Below, piece after piece: positions 34,605 to 47,116 of a stretch of 64,000 nucleotides of DNA. The position numbers and the translations under genes are program-made. The stretch comes from Saturnia japonica (taxonomy: Eukaryota > Arthropoda > Insecta > Lepidoptera > Saturniidae). The stretch's first letter is position 1. Every line of letters starts with the position of its first letter. The notes beneath the pieces are model-generated. The model ran no database searches, had not been told where the DNA came from, and worked only from the letters and a program-made list of their open reading frames with translations. The stretch lies in NCBI GenBank assembly GCA_033032175.1, contig CM065321.1:1138501-1202500 (forward strand), written 5' to 3'.

Positions 34605-34755
34605 TGGTTTATACACCTAAACTTTCCTTATGAATCATTCTGTCCATTAAAGAAACTCGTATGAAAATCACTTCGGTAGTTTTTGAGTTTATCACGTTCA
34701 GACAGACAGACTGACGCGGCGGGGGACTTGGTTTTATAATACAAGTAAGATAGTA
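34605..34755 (+). repeat. 3' part of another lepidopteran interspersed repeat
   Basis: 'ccttatgaatcattctgtcc', 'gtatgaaaatcacttcggtag' and 'gtttatcacgttcagacaga' resemble the end of a widespread lepidopteran repeat. It directly follows Helitron B3. Confidence 0.5.
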
Positions 34756-35174
34756 AAGATTGATTCAGAAATAACACAAATTAATATAATAGATGAAAGT
34801 GAACTCGGTCGTGGGTGAAAGTGAATACCAAAGGAGGGTACAAAACAAAGAGTTGTTTTCGTGAATCAATTTACGAAATCGAATGATTGCTTTTGTCGAA
34901 TGGGAGTTGCAAGACGTTGGAGATTGGTGAAAGGCCTTCACAATTGATTCTTTTAAAAGATATATCAAAACCACGAATGTGATTCAACACTAGCACCTTA
35001 GAAATAGATACTCGCTTCCTTTAGAAAATTTATTTATTTTCCAATGACTGACTCCAATGAATGAATGACTTCAAATGGAAATTTATGAATTCAAGAACCA
35101 AGTTAAGCAAGTTTTATTGTTGACGGTGATATCTGGAAGTGACTCCTTTGTACACCCACTGAACGTGATAACTA
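34756..35174. other. Unassigned stretch
   Basis: The frame at 34765-34974 has no recognised domain. Confidence 0.45.
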
Positions 35175-35856
35175 TCTATATTAATTAATATTATAAAGAG
35201 TGACGGAGTTTTTTTGTTTGGTTGAACGCGCTAATCTCAGAAACTACTGATTTGAATGGAAAAAATGTTTTAGTGTTGGATAGCCCATTTATTGAGGAAG
35301 GCTAAAGGCTATATAACATCACGCTACGACCAATAATAGCGGAGCGTCAATGAAAAATGTTGCATAAAGGGAGGAAATTTATTCATTTTGAGAGATTCCA
35401 ATGCGTGCGCTGCGTTAATGGTTAAAGTTACGCAACAGTCGTGTGTGATGGACTTGTTTTCCTTAGAAAGTTCTAATTAGTCTGCTATGGCATATGGATG
35501 TCTTTTAAGGTTTACTCAATATAAACTTTTTTATGGTAATAAAATTTGTTTTAAAATAATGAATTATTTGCGAAGGTGTTTTTAAATACATGGTAATAAT
35601 TCTTATCGAAATAAATACGTTATTCATCACAAATATTTAGTTTTGAACAAAATTGTTCCTTTACATTAATTGATTTAAATGAATATCTTAGGAGATATCA
35701 TAGTTTTAAAAAAACTCGCTAGTAAAATAATGATTAAATATCGCGAGCGCATTTTTATTATGTAGAATAAAGTGGGAGGCGTGGGGCACCTAATAATATA
35801 GTGCCTACGGACCCGCTCTCTCTAACCCTTTCTCTCTCTCTCTCTTATTCAGCTAG
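35175..35856 (+). mobile_element. Non-autonomous Helitron, family C copy 2 (about 682 bp)
   Basis: Starts TCTATATTAATTAATATTAT after A (35174) and ends at CTAG (35853-35856) then T. It aligns over its length with 61195-61899 inverted ('gatagcccatttat', 'ggcatatggatgtc', 'gcgagcgcatttttatta', 'ggtagg..' ends). A (TC)n tract (35830-35845) lies just before the 3' end; the terminal hairpin is not evident. Confidence 0.75.
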
Positions 35857-35865
35857 TAAACAAAA

Positions 35866-36015
35866 AATTGTAAAAAAAAAAAAAAAAAAAAGTTGATAAA
35901 CCCGATCGAGTTGCTTAGCGGTTCTTGTCGATGACTAAGATGTTTGTTCGAAACGGCAGTAGTGTTGACCTACATAAGTGCCTTCTTGATCTCTTGATTT
36001 TCAGTGTCCTCGATC
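35866..36015 (+). repeat. LINE 3' tail fragment
   Basis: After a run of about 19 A: 'aaacccgatcgagttgcttagcggttcttgtcg...gaaacggcagtagtgttgac...aagtgcctt'. The same tail occurs at 46230-46390 (+), 42300 (-) and 53390 (-). It is the 3' UTR type of a lepidopteran LINE. Confidence 0.6.
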
Positions 36016-36414
36016 ACCCAGACATGTGGTCAAAACGATCATCGTCCCGCTCGTTCTGGAGCTTTGGCGATAGTAGATTTATAAGCAAGTAGGACGGTGA
36101 CTGTCGATTAATCTTGATCTATCAGTAAACGTCGCTGGCTTTGTAATATATTTTATTTGCGAACAGATAGAGAGTAAGCATTTTGTAAAGCTTGAAGAAA
36201 GAAACATAATTATTATTTAGCATCAGTCTTGCTATAATACCAAATCTCATTGGTAGGAAACTTGAAGGACTACGGTTTGAATCCAAAAACAAACTTTCAG
36301 TTTCAAGTACAGTAAGTACGTACGTATTTAATAAGTAGTTTTCATGTTGAAAGTGTTTCAATATTTTAATTTGCACAAATATTACTTTCAAAGTTTTCTT
36401 TCACCTCAAAGCAA
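36016..36414. other. Unassigned stretch
   Basis: The frame at 36122-36391 has no recognised domain. Confidence 0.45.
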
Positions 36415-36510
36415 TGAAGCAATGATGGCTCAGTCAGCTACAAATACCGCGTCGATTAACATAAGTTCGAATCCCTGCAATAAGCCTAAGTTTTCAGGGA
36501 AGGAAAAAAA
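36415..36510 (+). repeat. tRNA-like SINE head (family Q type)
   Basis: TGGCTCAGTCAG (A-box type) and AGTTCGAATCCCTGCA (B-box type) about 40 nt apart. The B-box segment matches the inverted head at 47400-47425. Q-like body sequence may resume at 36835-36915 ('tagtggtagggctttttc'). Confidence 0.55.
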
Positions 36511-38559
36511 TAATCCGTCACGGAACGCCTGGCAATTGGGAAACATCGAAATGATTTTATAATAGTTATTTATATATAAAAAAACAGATTGCGACAGGAA
36601 TCAGATATGGCATAATGAAAAGATAAACCATTACAAATTTGTTACATAAAATAATGACTGTTTATTACATAAATATTCATTTTTATTTAATACAAAAATT
36701 AAAAATGTATTTGAAATCGCGACAAATCAATTATTTTCATAATTCATAGTACATTTATCGGCCTGTATCGCCACGCCAACAATCAGGTTTACCCTCGCCT
36801 ATAGATGTTTCACAATAAAAATCGTAAAGAAATCATAGCATAGTGGTAGGGCTTTTTCAAAGACACACCTGTCAAATTTGTCGTCTAGCCTCTATAGGTG
36901 AGTTCCGTCAGCCAAACCACTAAACTTATAAAGAATTTTATAATCGTATGATTGGAAGCCGCGTCCGTCGACACAGTAGGTATCCGTGTGCATTGCTACT
37001 AAGTCATCATCCCTTAAATCTCACTGAAATATATTCAAAGTGTATTTACATATACTTGGAGGGAATAAAATTTCCCTATACGACCGCCGCGCCTCTAAAG
37101 TTACTTTTGAATGGATAGATCCATTCGATATCGTTCCGAAATGAATTTTGGTACAAGTTATAAAAAGAAGCGATCGAAAAATATCATTATAAGAAAATTG
37201 CCGATAGCGAAGACAATAAGTTGTATATTAGTGAATATTAATTGATTATAACCCTTTTTTGCGCCATTAAATTTTTTACAATACGTGAGCGTAGTGACGT
37301 TAGGTATTTTCTCTCAGCCAACCAAGCAGTAGTCGGATTTGTGATCAGAAAATAAAATAGTAAAAATTTAAATACATATGAAGATACCTATATTGTTCTC
37401 ACTAAATACGTCTTTGTATTCATAGATATACAAAATATTTGGAACTTTAATTTCAGTTAGTTAGTTTAGTTGGACGTCTTATTTATTGGTTATGTACATT
37501 TTATATATATGAGTTTATAATTAAATACAATAAATGTGTTTTAAAAGAGAAATTAGGGTTGACTAAGAACAATAAATAGAAACACAAGAAGTGTGTTTGA
37601 AAAAGTACAAAGAACTCGGGACCTAAACTGAAGCAGGAAAGGAAAAAAATTAAGATTCATAAAAGATTAAAAGAAATTATATTCAATTTTTTTTTTTTTT
37701 AAGGGGAAAAGGAATACATTGTAGTCATAATCATTTCTGATTACTAAATATTACGATGGCCCCTTTGTTTCTAGAAAGCCTCCGAACAGGTTTTTATGCA
37801 ATTTTCAAGAAAACATGCAGTGAAACAGACATAATATCGCAATACCTCGCTTTAAGCATTGCGCAGATTCGTTAATACGAGTTTTTTTTAAATCTACTAA
37901 GGATGCACATTTATTGGTTAATTCGCCCTCTCAATGATTACATTGTCCAAAATAAGAAAGCCAATCGTTGAACGTGGATTCCAGTTGAATGGATCATTCA
38001 TTTAAATAATATTTTTTACTATAGAAAATTGAATATTGAAAAGTAGAAATGGTTAAAATTTTGCGACCTTTCGGCTTGCTTGTATATTTATCTTGCTTTT
38101 TGATCGTACCTACTTTGTTATAAACTTATTTCGCTTACCACGATTTTATCCGGAATACATCCCTCACGTAAAGCTGTTTTTGGATTACATTGGATACATG
38201 ATATATTGGATAAATTAATAGATTATGTTTCTATTTATTTTTATATCTAATTCTACTACGTCCAATCGAAAACTGTAAAAATATACTTTATATTTACTTT
38301 GCTTCGTATATTTAAATCGTTTGTTCTCTTATCTTGTACCAAGCTCTTTTGCAGACGCTACCCAAGGTTTCATCTCTGACGGAAAATGGAGCGGAAGTGA
38401 ACAATTTCCTACATGAAGTCTATTGAAATATTACTTTTACTAATAATTATATAATATGACTTCTTGTATTTCATACATTATTTTTGTAAGATTTATATTT
38501 TAGTCGAAATAATATAATAATTATATTGAGCGGTAAAAGTTATGCGATTTGAGTTCTTT
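36511..38559. other. Long unassigned AT-rich tract
   Basis: Apart from the possible SINE body at 36835-36915, no gene or repeat end seen. 37080-37140 and 38340-38400 are slightly GC-richer without recognised content. Confidence 0.4.
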
Positions 38560-38815
38560 TTAACAGACTTCAAAAAAAAAGCAGAACGTTCTCAATTCGA
38601 ATGTTTTTTTTTTAATGGATGTCCTGCCATAACTTGTTTGTTTATGAACCGATTTCGATTATTCTTTTTTTGTTAGAAAGTGAATATCACAAGAGTGGTC
38701 CCATTTTAATTCCATTGGCATTGGACCTTCGACTTCGAAGATACACCAGGGAACTCCTCAAAATCGTTTATGGTAATATTTTTTTTCTAATAAAATGTCT
38801 TGTTTAAATGCCGTA
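38560..38815 (+). repeat. Dispersed repeat E, copy 5
   Basis: 'acagacttcaaaaaaaaagcag', 'tctcaattcgaatg', 'tttatgaaccgatttcgatt', 'ggcattggaccttcgactt' and 'gatacaccagggaact': one of the best preserved copies. Confidence 0.75.
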
Positions 38816-39069
38816 AATTGGTAGCGCAGTTTTAATAAGGACTTCCAATAGTCGAGGGGGCGTGATTTCAATTATTGTACGGAACTAACTTTTGTGTTAG
38901 AAAGACGTGTGGGGCAAGGAAATTATTAGTTATAAAATTTTATTTAAATATATTTATTCCTTTTGGTAGCGGTGGGCGATTTTGAGATAAACCAATGCAA
39001 TCATTCTATTATGAAGATGTCTCGAGATATGTCGATTACAACCATAGTAATTACTAATTTGGTGTTGGC

Positions 39070-39255
39070 AGTACGGAGGATCTGTAGAAGAACTATTGCT
39101 AAGGGAGGATCCTCCGACCAGACGGGCGTTATGTCTGGCGGGCGGCTGCCCAACGGTTGTAGTCGGGTTCTTGTATATATACTCAATTGAAGAGTTAATT
39201 TCTATAGCGCGATGTAGGATGCGTCGTATGTGGCTCGATAGATGTCGCTATGTAG
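39070..39255 (-). mobile_element. LTR fragment related to the LTR at 58954-59223
   Basis: Reverse complement matches the right two thirds of that LTR: GGAGGATCCTCC, the 'gccagac...gtctgg' stem, 'cccgactacaac', 'ttcttgtatatatactc' and 'gaatttctatagcgcaatgtagga'-type blocks. It ends abruptly at the mariner fragment, so both elements are truncated at the same breakpoint. Confidence 0.7.
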
Positions 39256-40152
39256 ATGTAAAGTGGAAAATGAAGAATTAAAGGCTATTGTGGAAGCGGA
39301 TCCATCACAAAGCACTTTAGAGATACCTGCAGGCTTCGGGGTAAGTGATAAAACTGTATTAATCTACTTTATGCAAATCGGAAAGGTAAAAAAACTTGAA
39401 CCATGGGTACCTCATGAATTGAGTGAATCGAACTTGCAAACATGCGCGACTGCTGTGTTACTTTGCTCAACCGACACAATAATGAAGGGATTTTAAATCG
39501 AATCATTACTTGTGATGAAAAGTGGATACTGTACAATAATCAGAAGCGCTCGTCGCAATGGCTGAACCCTGGAAACCCAGCCAAATCCTGCCCTAAATGA
39601 AAATTGATTCAGAAAAAGTTACTTGTGAGTGTTTGGTGGACTAGCGCCGGTGTCGTTCACTACAGTTTTCTAAAACCTGGCCAAACGATTACGGCAGATG
39701 TCTTTTGCCAGCAACTGCAAACCATGAAGGAAGAACTAGCTGCTAAACAACCGAGATTGGTCAATCTTTCTAGGCCACTGCTGCTTCACGACAACGCAAG
39801 ACCACACACTGTACAACACTAAGTTAGATGAGATACAATTGGAATTTCTGCGACATCCACCGTACTCCCCGGACCTTGCTCCAACAGATTACCATTTTTT
39901 CCGGAATTTGGACAACTTCTTACAAGGAAAAAAATTCAACTCCGATGCGGCAGTCCAAACCGCCTACAAAGAGTTTATTGATTCTCGCCCCCATGTTTTT
40001 TTAGTAAAGGGATCAATGAACTACCTATGAGATGGCAAAAGTGCATAGATAACAACGGCGCATACTTTGATTAATTAAATATATTTTACAAAAAAAAAAT
40101 TTACTTTATATTCCTCCCGTACAAAACGCCAATTTCATATGTAAGGACCTAA
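39254..40152 (+). mobile_element. mariner (Tc1/mariner class), 5'-truncated
   Basis: Right terminal inverted repeat at 40119-40152 (cgtacaaaacgccaatttca then tatgtaaggacctaa), followed by TA (40153-40154), the mariner target dinucleotide. No matching left repeat found: the left side joins an LTR fragment at about 39255. It carries a transposase pseudogene and cannot transpose. Confidence 0.85.
39263..40074 (+). pseudogene. mariner transposase pseudogene
   Basis: DDE-type cut-and-paste transposase. Visible in order: end of the N-terminal DNA-binding region (VENEELKAIVEADPSQST, GVSDKTV), WVPHELSE linker, first catalytic Asp in ITCDEKW (about 39510), second in LLLHDNARPHT (about 39791), third in YSPDLAPTDYHFF (about 39885), and the C-terminal RWQKCIDNNGAYFD before the stop at 40072-40074. 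The catalytic set fits mariner D,D34D. It is broken by frameshifts near 39440, 39815 and 40000 and by an in-frame TGA at 39598-39600. The first third, including the first helix-turn-helix, is absent. Confidence 0.9.
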
Positions 40153-40154
40153 TA

Positions 40155-42299
40155 TATATGTAATTGGTTTCTTGGAATGTTTTACATTCCAAGATTACCT
40201 AGATAGGTGTTTTTTTTTTTCTGTTTTGTTTATAAGACACCGAGCACAGCTTGGATCCCCCAGACTTTAGCTATAAATAGATAAGCTATAAATAGGTAAT
40301 CTATAAGAAGTAGTAGCAATTTTAAAACATTGGAATACCATTTTAAAGTGTCGATTACAAAAAACCTAATACAAATTACATATCACGATTTTATTTTTGC
40401 GAAAATAAGTAGGTATTCTATGTCCTTCTCCAGTGTCCAATTATATTTTTATGCCAAAACTCCTCGAAATTGGTACAGTGGTTTAAGCATGAAAACTTAA
40501 CAGATAGACATATAATCAAAGTTACTATCTCATTTAAAATACTAGTTTGGATTGGTTAAAGTATTAATTGTTAGTTATCGCCTCATTACGTTCAAACAGT
40601 TCGCGTGACACTTTTATAATTGATTTTGCGTTTGAAAGTACATAAAGGTGCTGATTTACTCGCTATAAAGATTTTTTTTATTATATATATAATTTTTAAT
40701 TAATAACCAATAATAGCATGATATTAGAAAAAAGAACTCATAAGCGGCACGCAGCGTTTTGTAACTTTTAATTATATAAGAAGTTTATATTCTGCATATT
40801 ATAAATAATAACTAGCATTGATAGATTTATATAGTCGAAAGACGAAAACGCGAAGGTAGTTAGATATAAACAAACGCGATTTATAAAAAAAAAATAGTTT
40901 TTAAGAAGTATTTTTAAGTTAAAAACCTTAATGGTTAATCCAGTGAACTGCTGATCCCTAGTTTTTTAGATCATTCTTCCGCATGAAATCCCTTTTTTAT
41001 GATTTCTAAAAGTATTATTGATCATTCTTATAACCTATCAATTGAAGAATGACATAACATAATTACTGTACATAAAATTTCATAAAAATCGGTCAAGCCG
41101 GTTTTAATTTAAATCCGGAGATATTATAGGTGCAAAAAGACAGACAGATGGTAAAAATTTATAACTACAGTTAACTTACAACATATCGCTAACTTTGGAA
41201 CTCAATTTTTTTCAAGTTCAGAATAAACAAAACATTCATTGTCAAAATTAAAAATGATACCTCTTCAGGTTCATAAAAAGGAATGTCCTGCTTGCATTGA
41301 ACAGTTGGCAACACTACATGTACCTACCACATGTGAATCAAGTAATAAAGGAATAAATGTAGCACCTTACCTCGTCAATTGGCCGTTTTTATATTTTATA
41401 TTTCTCATGTAGGATACACACTGTACATACCTGAAATGTAAAGAAAAAAAGATTTAAAATTGGCACAAACTAAAAGATAGACATACCATAGAGACAGAAC
41501 TATTTACATTTAAAATTAAACTTATTTAATAATCCTTGTTGTTAAAACTACTTAAAGACAAAATTCCTATTCAATTCGAACGAGCAACGGTGCAAATAAA
41601 GTTTGCGAAAGTTAAAAAACTTTCTCAATTCCTGTTCCTTTTGCTAAGATTTTTGTGTTCTTCCGTCTTCTCTATTTTTTATTGATATAAGTACATAAAC
41701 GTGGAAACTTGTAAATGACCTTCTGCTATCTGCTTATGTAATGTACTACTTAGCTGTAAGTTTTCTTAAAATATTAAAATAAAAAAATTACATCATTTTA
41801 AAGCGTGGTCAAGACTGTAACAAGAATAATTTCAAACATAAGGAAGTTTGTTTTCATATTTTCAATTTTAGGGACTTATTATATAACATCTGATAGTGAA
41901 GGAACCCATTTCGAGGTCACTTAACTCTTGAGGACAATGATTATCTCAGTAATTCTCGCGTAAAAACAGAACTGTAAATTATTTCAAATATTTAACCGAA
42001 TAGACCTCATAAATTATCAAGTTAGGTATAAAAGATTCAAAATGTTGTCTCATAAACATAAAACCCACTCTTTTATCGATTTAATTGAATCGATTGTATT
42101 AAATAACGGAATGTAATCGAGTGAACGAATATAGATTGTTTAATTATTTATCTGTAGACAGAACGATTTATATTTTATCGGCAGGTGTAGAGCGGTCGGC
42201 CGCTCGCGCGTGTCGCCGAACCGTGTCTGTGCAACCGCACAATAAATTGTATTCGGTTACATAATAGGTTATATTACAAAATAAATATAAACTGTTTTC
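40155..42299. other. Mostly unassigned AT-rich DNA, one fragment of the 9-kb array type
   Basis: 40985-41160 ('ataacctatcaattgaagaatgacat', 'aaaatttcataaaaatcggtcaag', 'gacagacagatgg') matches the repeat units at 9135-9780. 42188-42203 is a GC hairpin (GAGCGG-tcgg-CCGCTC). No gene recognised. Confidence 0.45.
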
Positions 42300-42650
42300 A
42301 GAGTTCCGTATATTTAAGGCACTTCTTAACATTAAAACACTACTACCGGTTCGAAAATCATTCCAGTTGTCGAAGTGAGCCGACGAGAAACTCGATCGGG
42401 TATATCTTTTTTACTGTGTAAATAATGTTTACAATTAATAATAATTTAATTTAAGTAGATAGGTGTGTCGCGAGAGAAATATTTTAACATGGCACTATCA
42501 TTCACACAATGATCCCGCCTCATTATATCCTTTTCACTGTAAAATCTGTTGGGCATGGCCCTTAAATTTATTGTCCGACAAAACGGTATTGTGCGTAGGA
42601 ACCCTATTATAGAACCTAGCATCTAATGCGATAGAAGATACGACCAAGGA
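42300..42650 (-). pseudogene. LINE 3' end: RT C-terminal remnant and 3' UTR
   Basis: Minus strand: RFYNRVPTHNTVLSDNKFKG (family pattern 'FYN.IP......NKFK') runs into a degraded 'KGY...DH.VNDS' region, then the 3' UTR 'gatcgagtttctcg', 'gaaccggtagtagtgtt' and 'aagtgcc'. Parallel copy at 53390-53735. CR1/Jockey-like by pattern. Confidence 0.7.
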
Positions 42651-42918
42651 ACCCTAAAACCCAGCCAATCATGTAAAGCCATTCAACCGTAAAATAATAG
42701 CAAAATGTTCACTGAATAACACATGTAACACTTGTTCCTATATTGTAGTTGATTTTCTATCAACTAATTTTACACTACCATAATTCCTCGGAGGTCGAAA
42801 TCGCTAAATATCGTGAGCTGATAGCGTAATTAAATATTTCACTTCAACCAAAATTAAGCCAACGTTAAAAAAAATACAACCAAGCAATATGCAACGGGTG
42901 CCCCATTATAAGAAAGTA

Positions 42919-43559
42919 CTAGCTATGCCCCGTGGTTTCACCCGCATATAATTTAAAAGAAATCGCTGAATGATGATTTATAATACATCACTATAGACAA
43001 TATTTTTATCGGTGGCCAGGATTATGGGTCACATCGAATTATTTTAATTTTCTGTTATCTCTCAAATTATACGTCCAAATAACATGCTGTAAAAGGCAAA
43101 GTTTAACTTCATAAAATTGTCTTGATGATGAAGTAACTTTCGTTCGTAAGGATTGATATGTCATGCCTAAAATTAATGCTCATAAATCACTATCCAATTT
43201 TCAACCAATTTTTGACACAAAATACCTTTTTTGTGGGTTATGTATAAGAGATAAGCATATTATATCGCGGACTTTTTTTTAGGTATACTAAGGACTAATA
43301 GTTTTGTAGAACATTGTATTTACGTATTACTAACCATTACGGTAATCAGTTCGAGAGTGCTTTGTGTTCCGACTTATTTAACAAAAATCATTATTAAAAG
43401 CTGGCTAAGAGATACAGCTTAATGCTAGATCATCTATATTATTTTTCGTGAATTTGGCTGACATATGTAAGAAAAGTTTTTTAAATCCCACGGGTACTTC
43501 AGAGATTAGCGAGTTTATACAAACAAAAAAACTTTTCCGCTTTATTATATTATTATAGT
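42919..43559 (-). mobile_element. Non-autonomous Helitron, family B copy 2
   Basis: CTAG at 42919-42922 with A outside, then ctatgccccgtggtttcacc, the inverted B 3' terminus. The body aligns with 304-955 throughout ('aaattgtcttgatgatgaag', 'cgcggactttttttt', 'acttttccgctttattatat'). The 5' edge is mutated. Confidence 0.8.
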
Positions 43560-43582
43560 ATACTATCATAAATTATAACAAA

Positions 43583-44117
43583 CTAGTTGTGCCCGCGGCT
43601 GTGCTTGCGTAGACTACAGAGACTGCAGACCACTCCCAGTTGTTTTAAAAACAAGAATGCTTATTGTGGGTGGTCCTTAGAAGTTAGAACATAAATGTAT
43701 TTTCTGTAGCTGAGATTTTTTGTAGGTCTTTTTTAATATCTACAATTTTGTAGTACAATAATTAGATATATAAGTTATGGTTTACTCAGCGTAAGCTATT
43801 TAAACGCCCGAATTTATTCACCAGCTAATAATTTCGTTTCATTTTACTTTATTTGCGCGAATTTTTAATTGTTTTTTCTAAAATAAAAGTAGTCAAGTTA
43901 CTTATTATAATATCAGCTATCTGCCAGTGAAAGTCTCGTCAATATCGGCTCCGTCTCGGAGATTAGCCGGAACAAACAGAGAGAGAGAGAGAGAGAAGAA
44001 AATTTAAAAATTGGTATTTTGTTTTATAAGTCCCGTTCGCACTTTCTTAAGCATTTAGTAAAAAGCTGTTATTTTGACATTACGAAAAGACACTTCAATT
44101 TTATTTATTTGTATAGA
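43583..44117 (-). mobile_element. Non-autonomous Helitron, family D copy 2 (535 bp)
   Basis: CTAG at 43583-43586 (A outside) followed by ttgtgcccgcggctgtgctt. The minus-strand start is TCTATACAAATAAATAAAAT at 44117, with T at 44118 outside. Internal blocks shared with 5276-5738. Contains a (GA)n tract at 43977-43996. Confidence 0.75.
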
Positions 44118-46229
44118 TTATGTTTTATCTAAAACTTAAAGTCAAACCTAATAGATCGATTGAAACAACTGGGAATGTTCCAGAAACAAACTTTCCGTTC
44201 TCAAAAACTCGGCTCATAAATCACCGACCGGCTGTGGACACAACCCTATCAGATCGATGCGATCTCGGACTATCGGAAAACTTTACTGAATTGACGCATC
44301 TCGATGTGTGGTCTAAGTGAGAACCAATTTGATAAATAGTATTTTAAAAAACAACAATAAGTTAAAAAATTAGGTTTGTGTAAAAGTTAACAGTAACAGT
44401 GGTATTTAGAAGAGAAATAAAGATAAGGTTTTTTTTTATACCTGTTTAAATTCTCAACAAATAACAATGATATTGATTGGATAAAATTTTCCAATATGAG
44501 AGAATAAATATATGGTGCTTATTTCATTATGTATAATGTCTAAGACAGCTGATCGGTGTAGAGGATCGTTAAATAATATTAGACATTAAATGTTTTTGAA
44601 TCTCTGTTTCGTTGGTTGTATTTGCAAACGCTCTATTCTATTGAATTGTGGGTCCGAACCCGTAATTAACGGAACTATTTCAATCAAATATAACTAACCT
44701 TCATAATCTTTAGTGACTTTAAACTTAATTTTTTGCATTAACATGATAAAGTCACTACACGTTATTTGATTAGTTCATTGAATTAAATATTAAATTGCAA
44801 ACTCAACTTTCTTTCTCTCTGTTTCTTTGTATATATTTCGAATACATTAAGAATAGACGAAGGATAGGGAAACTATATATAGATAGGCATGCTGTCTCAT
44901 TCTCTCACGTCCTAAAATCTATATATATATATTTATAGCTATCTCTTTTTCGTTACACATTTGCGCTTCAGAAAATCCAATTCACACCGTCCTAAAAAAG
45001 TTTCACTTCAAAAAAAGCTGGACAAGATTCTATTTCTATAAGTGCATTATTTTTGTTGGCTTTGATGATATTTTAATTATAAACGCTCGTCGCCTATCGC
45101 TTGTTAACTAACGTTCGAATACACCGTGACATTTATTTCCGAAGTGTAGCGAGAAACAAAGGTAACGGACTCACAATGGGCTTCAAGCTTCATAACAGTC
45201 CTTTGCCTATAAATAGGCCCATTTTCCATAGTGCTTCTTGAGTATTATTATTTTTATTACCAAGCTTTCTACGAAACCGCTGTTGTTTTTTATACTAACT
45301 CATGCGCGTGGCTTTGTTTTAGTTTTCTTTAAAATGACCTGCACGCCAACTGTTGTAAACTTACCGCACTAACAAAGAAACCTTCACCGGCGTGTATACA
45401 ATAATTCAACAAAATTTCACCGCAGTTAAATTAGGAAAACATAGGGTATAAACAAACAAAGAGAGGTTATTATTATATTAAAAGTTGTATACTAAGAAAC
45501 AGACCAAAAATGTGTTAGGATATATATCAACGTTTTCCTGAAAACGTAATTGTTTCTAGGAAGTTTATTCACAATAAAACTTATCAGGATTACGACAATA
45601 ATATGCGATAATAGCGCCTGACTTGATCAATTTCATAATAAAAATATGTATCATGGATAATATTAATCAGTTTGCAATTATATTACTATCGCTTTTCACT
45701 TGAACATTCGTGATGTTTGAATAATTGTTAAGACTAATGAAATATCGATTCGATATCGCATGATTCGAGCTCAGGTACTTACTAACGAATTTCTCAATTA
45801 TTTTTTAATAGTAACGTTTAATCGGTTATCCAGTGACGAAATACATCATGAGGAAACCCGGAAACTTGAGAAATGTCTTCTATTACATTCTCCCTTTGGA
45901 TGTGACTCACTCTCTGTAGGTATTACATCTATTAAAGTTATTTATTTATTTAAATTAGGACGGCCACTGGCCAATAAACCAATATATTAAGATTATATAG
46001 CTAATAAAGATACAATTTTAAGTGCATTGCATTTTAAGGCTACCGCAGCATGCACTATAATATGGTAGACAATAAGTGAAAAATACAAAACAATAATAAA
46101 AATATAATTACAGAGACAATTATACCTATAAAAAAAAGAATGTATACAATACGTACTGTTTATACTTTTATGGGTGCCTTCTTAGGGCTTAAATTGAATT
46201 TAAAAAAAAATTGATTTGATATAGTAACT
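44118..46229. other. Mostly unassigned AT-rich DNA
   Basis: Frames at 44120-44320 and 45760-45990 show no recognised domain. A TATA/MEF2-like motif is listed separately. Confidence 0.4.
45206..45217. promoter_or_regulatory. CCTATAAATAGG: MEF2-type site or TATA box
   Basis: Palindrome-like CCTATAAATAGG fits the MEF2 consensus (YTAWWWWTAR) and contains TATAAATA. It lies in an apparently non-repeat stretch (45060-45430) that is richer in GC than its surroundings. No downstream open frame recognised. Confidence 0.2.
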
Positions 46230-46390
46230 TTTTTTTTCTTATTGACAAACCCAGTCGAGTTTCTTGCCAGTTTTTTTCGATAACTGGGATGTTTTCACGA
46301 ACCGGTAGTAGTAGTGGTCAGATGTTCACGAGTGCCTTTTTATAAATTAAATAATAAATAAAAATTAATAAAATGAAAAAGGATTTTTGA
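46230..46390 (+). repeat. LINE 3' tail fragment
   Basis: 'gacaaacccagtcgagtttcttgcc', 'gataactgggatgttt', 'cgaaccggtagtagtagtgg' and 'gagtgcctttt' followed by an AT-rich tail with ataaa repeats. Same tail as 35866, 42300 and 53390. Confidence 0.65.
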
Positions 46391-46817
46391 TTTTTTCGAT
46401 AATTATGTAATGGAAAACGGAGAAATTTAAAGTCAGCGTCCAAAATACCTACTCCAAATACATCATAAGTGGGGGGTTGGATAATGAAGTCCGCGTGTTT
46501 CTTAAGGAATATATTTTTGGCACGTGTACAATATTATAAGGAATTTAAATTTCAAACCAGACGAGAAAATGTTCCATACAAAAATTTTTTTCGTTTATCC
46601 CTTTATTTCTTAACAAATAAATCTTGAAAGTAGGTAAACTTCACTTTTATGTGTGAACAATTTGATTTGAATAAAACCAGTCGTTACAATAAACAAAGGC
46701 GAGGTACCTACTTCGGTAATTAATTTATATTTGAAAATCCGATGCTTTGTTGTGTTTTCATCGACATTATTACTTAACATCAGGTGAGATTGTCAATAAG
46801 ACAGACAATAATAAGTA
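46391..46817. other. Unassigned stretch
   Basis: 'atcaggtgagattgt' near 46780 is a possible SINE Q end. Nothing else recognised. Confidence 0.4.
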
Positions 46818-47116
46818 TTAGCGGTCGCCCAATGATCGAAATTCGACCAGCGACTTTTTAATCATAGACTATTTTCTGTTTGACATTTGCAGTATCAACC
46901 TAAATAATTAATTTAAATCACTTGCTGTCACTTTTCGTTGAGTGACAATGTCAATATTTTGAGAGGTCTAAGTTCAATGGCACTGGACAGGTTGGGATTC
47001 GCAGTATTAATTTATTTAATATATATTAGTAACAGATATTATAGATAAATTTTAGCTTTCTCCACTACTTCTCCATATGGGTTAGAAAGTTTTTGCTTCA
47101 CGTATTAATACAATGA
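46818..47116 (-). mobile_element. Non-autonomous Helitron, family A copy 7 (internal deletion)
   Basis: The 3' end reads CTAA on the minus strand (46818-46821), still CTRR, with T outside. Near-perfect hairpin gatcgaaattcgacc. About 60 bp are missing where 'ctccatatgg' joins 'gttagaaagt'. The 5' edge is mutated near 47116. Confidence 0.75.

Noticed and set aside
39001..39281. Short frames upstream of the mariner as its missing N-terminus
   Set aside because: They read through an inverted LTR fragment and show no mariner helix-turn-helix residues.
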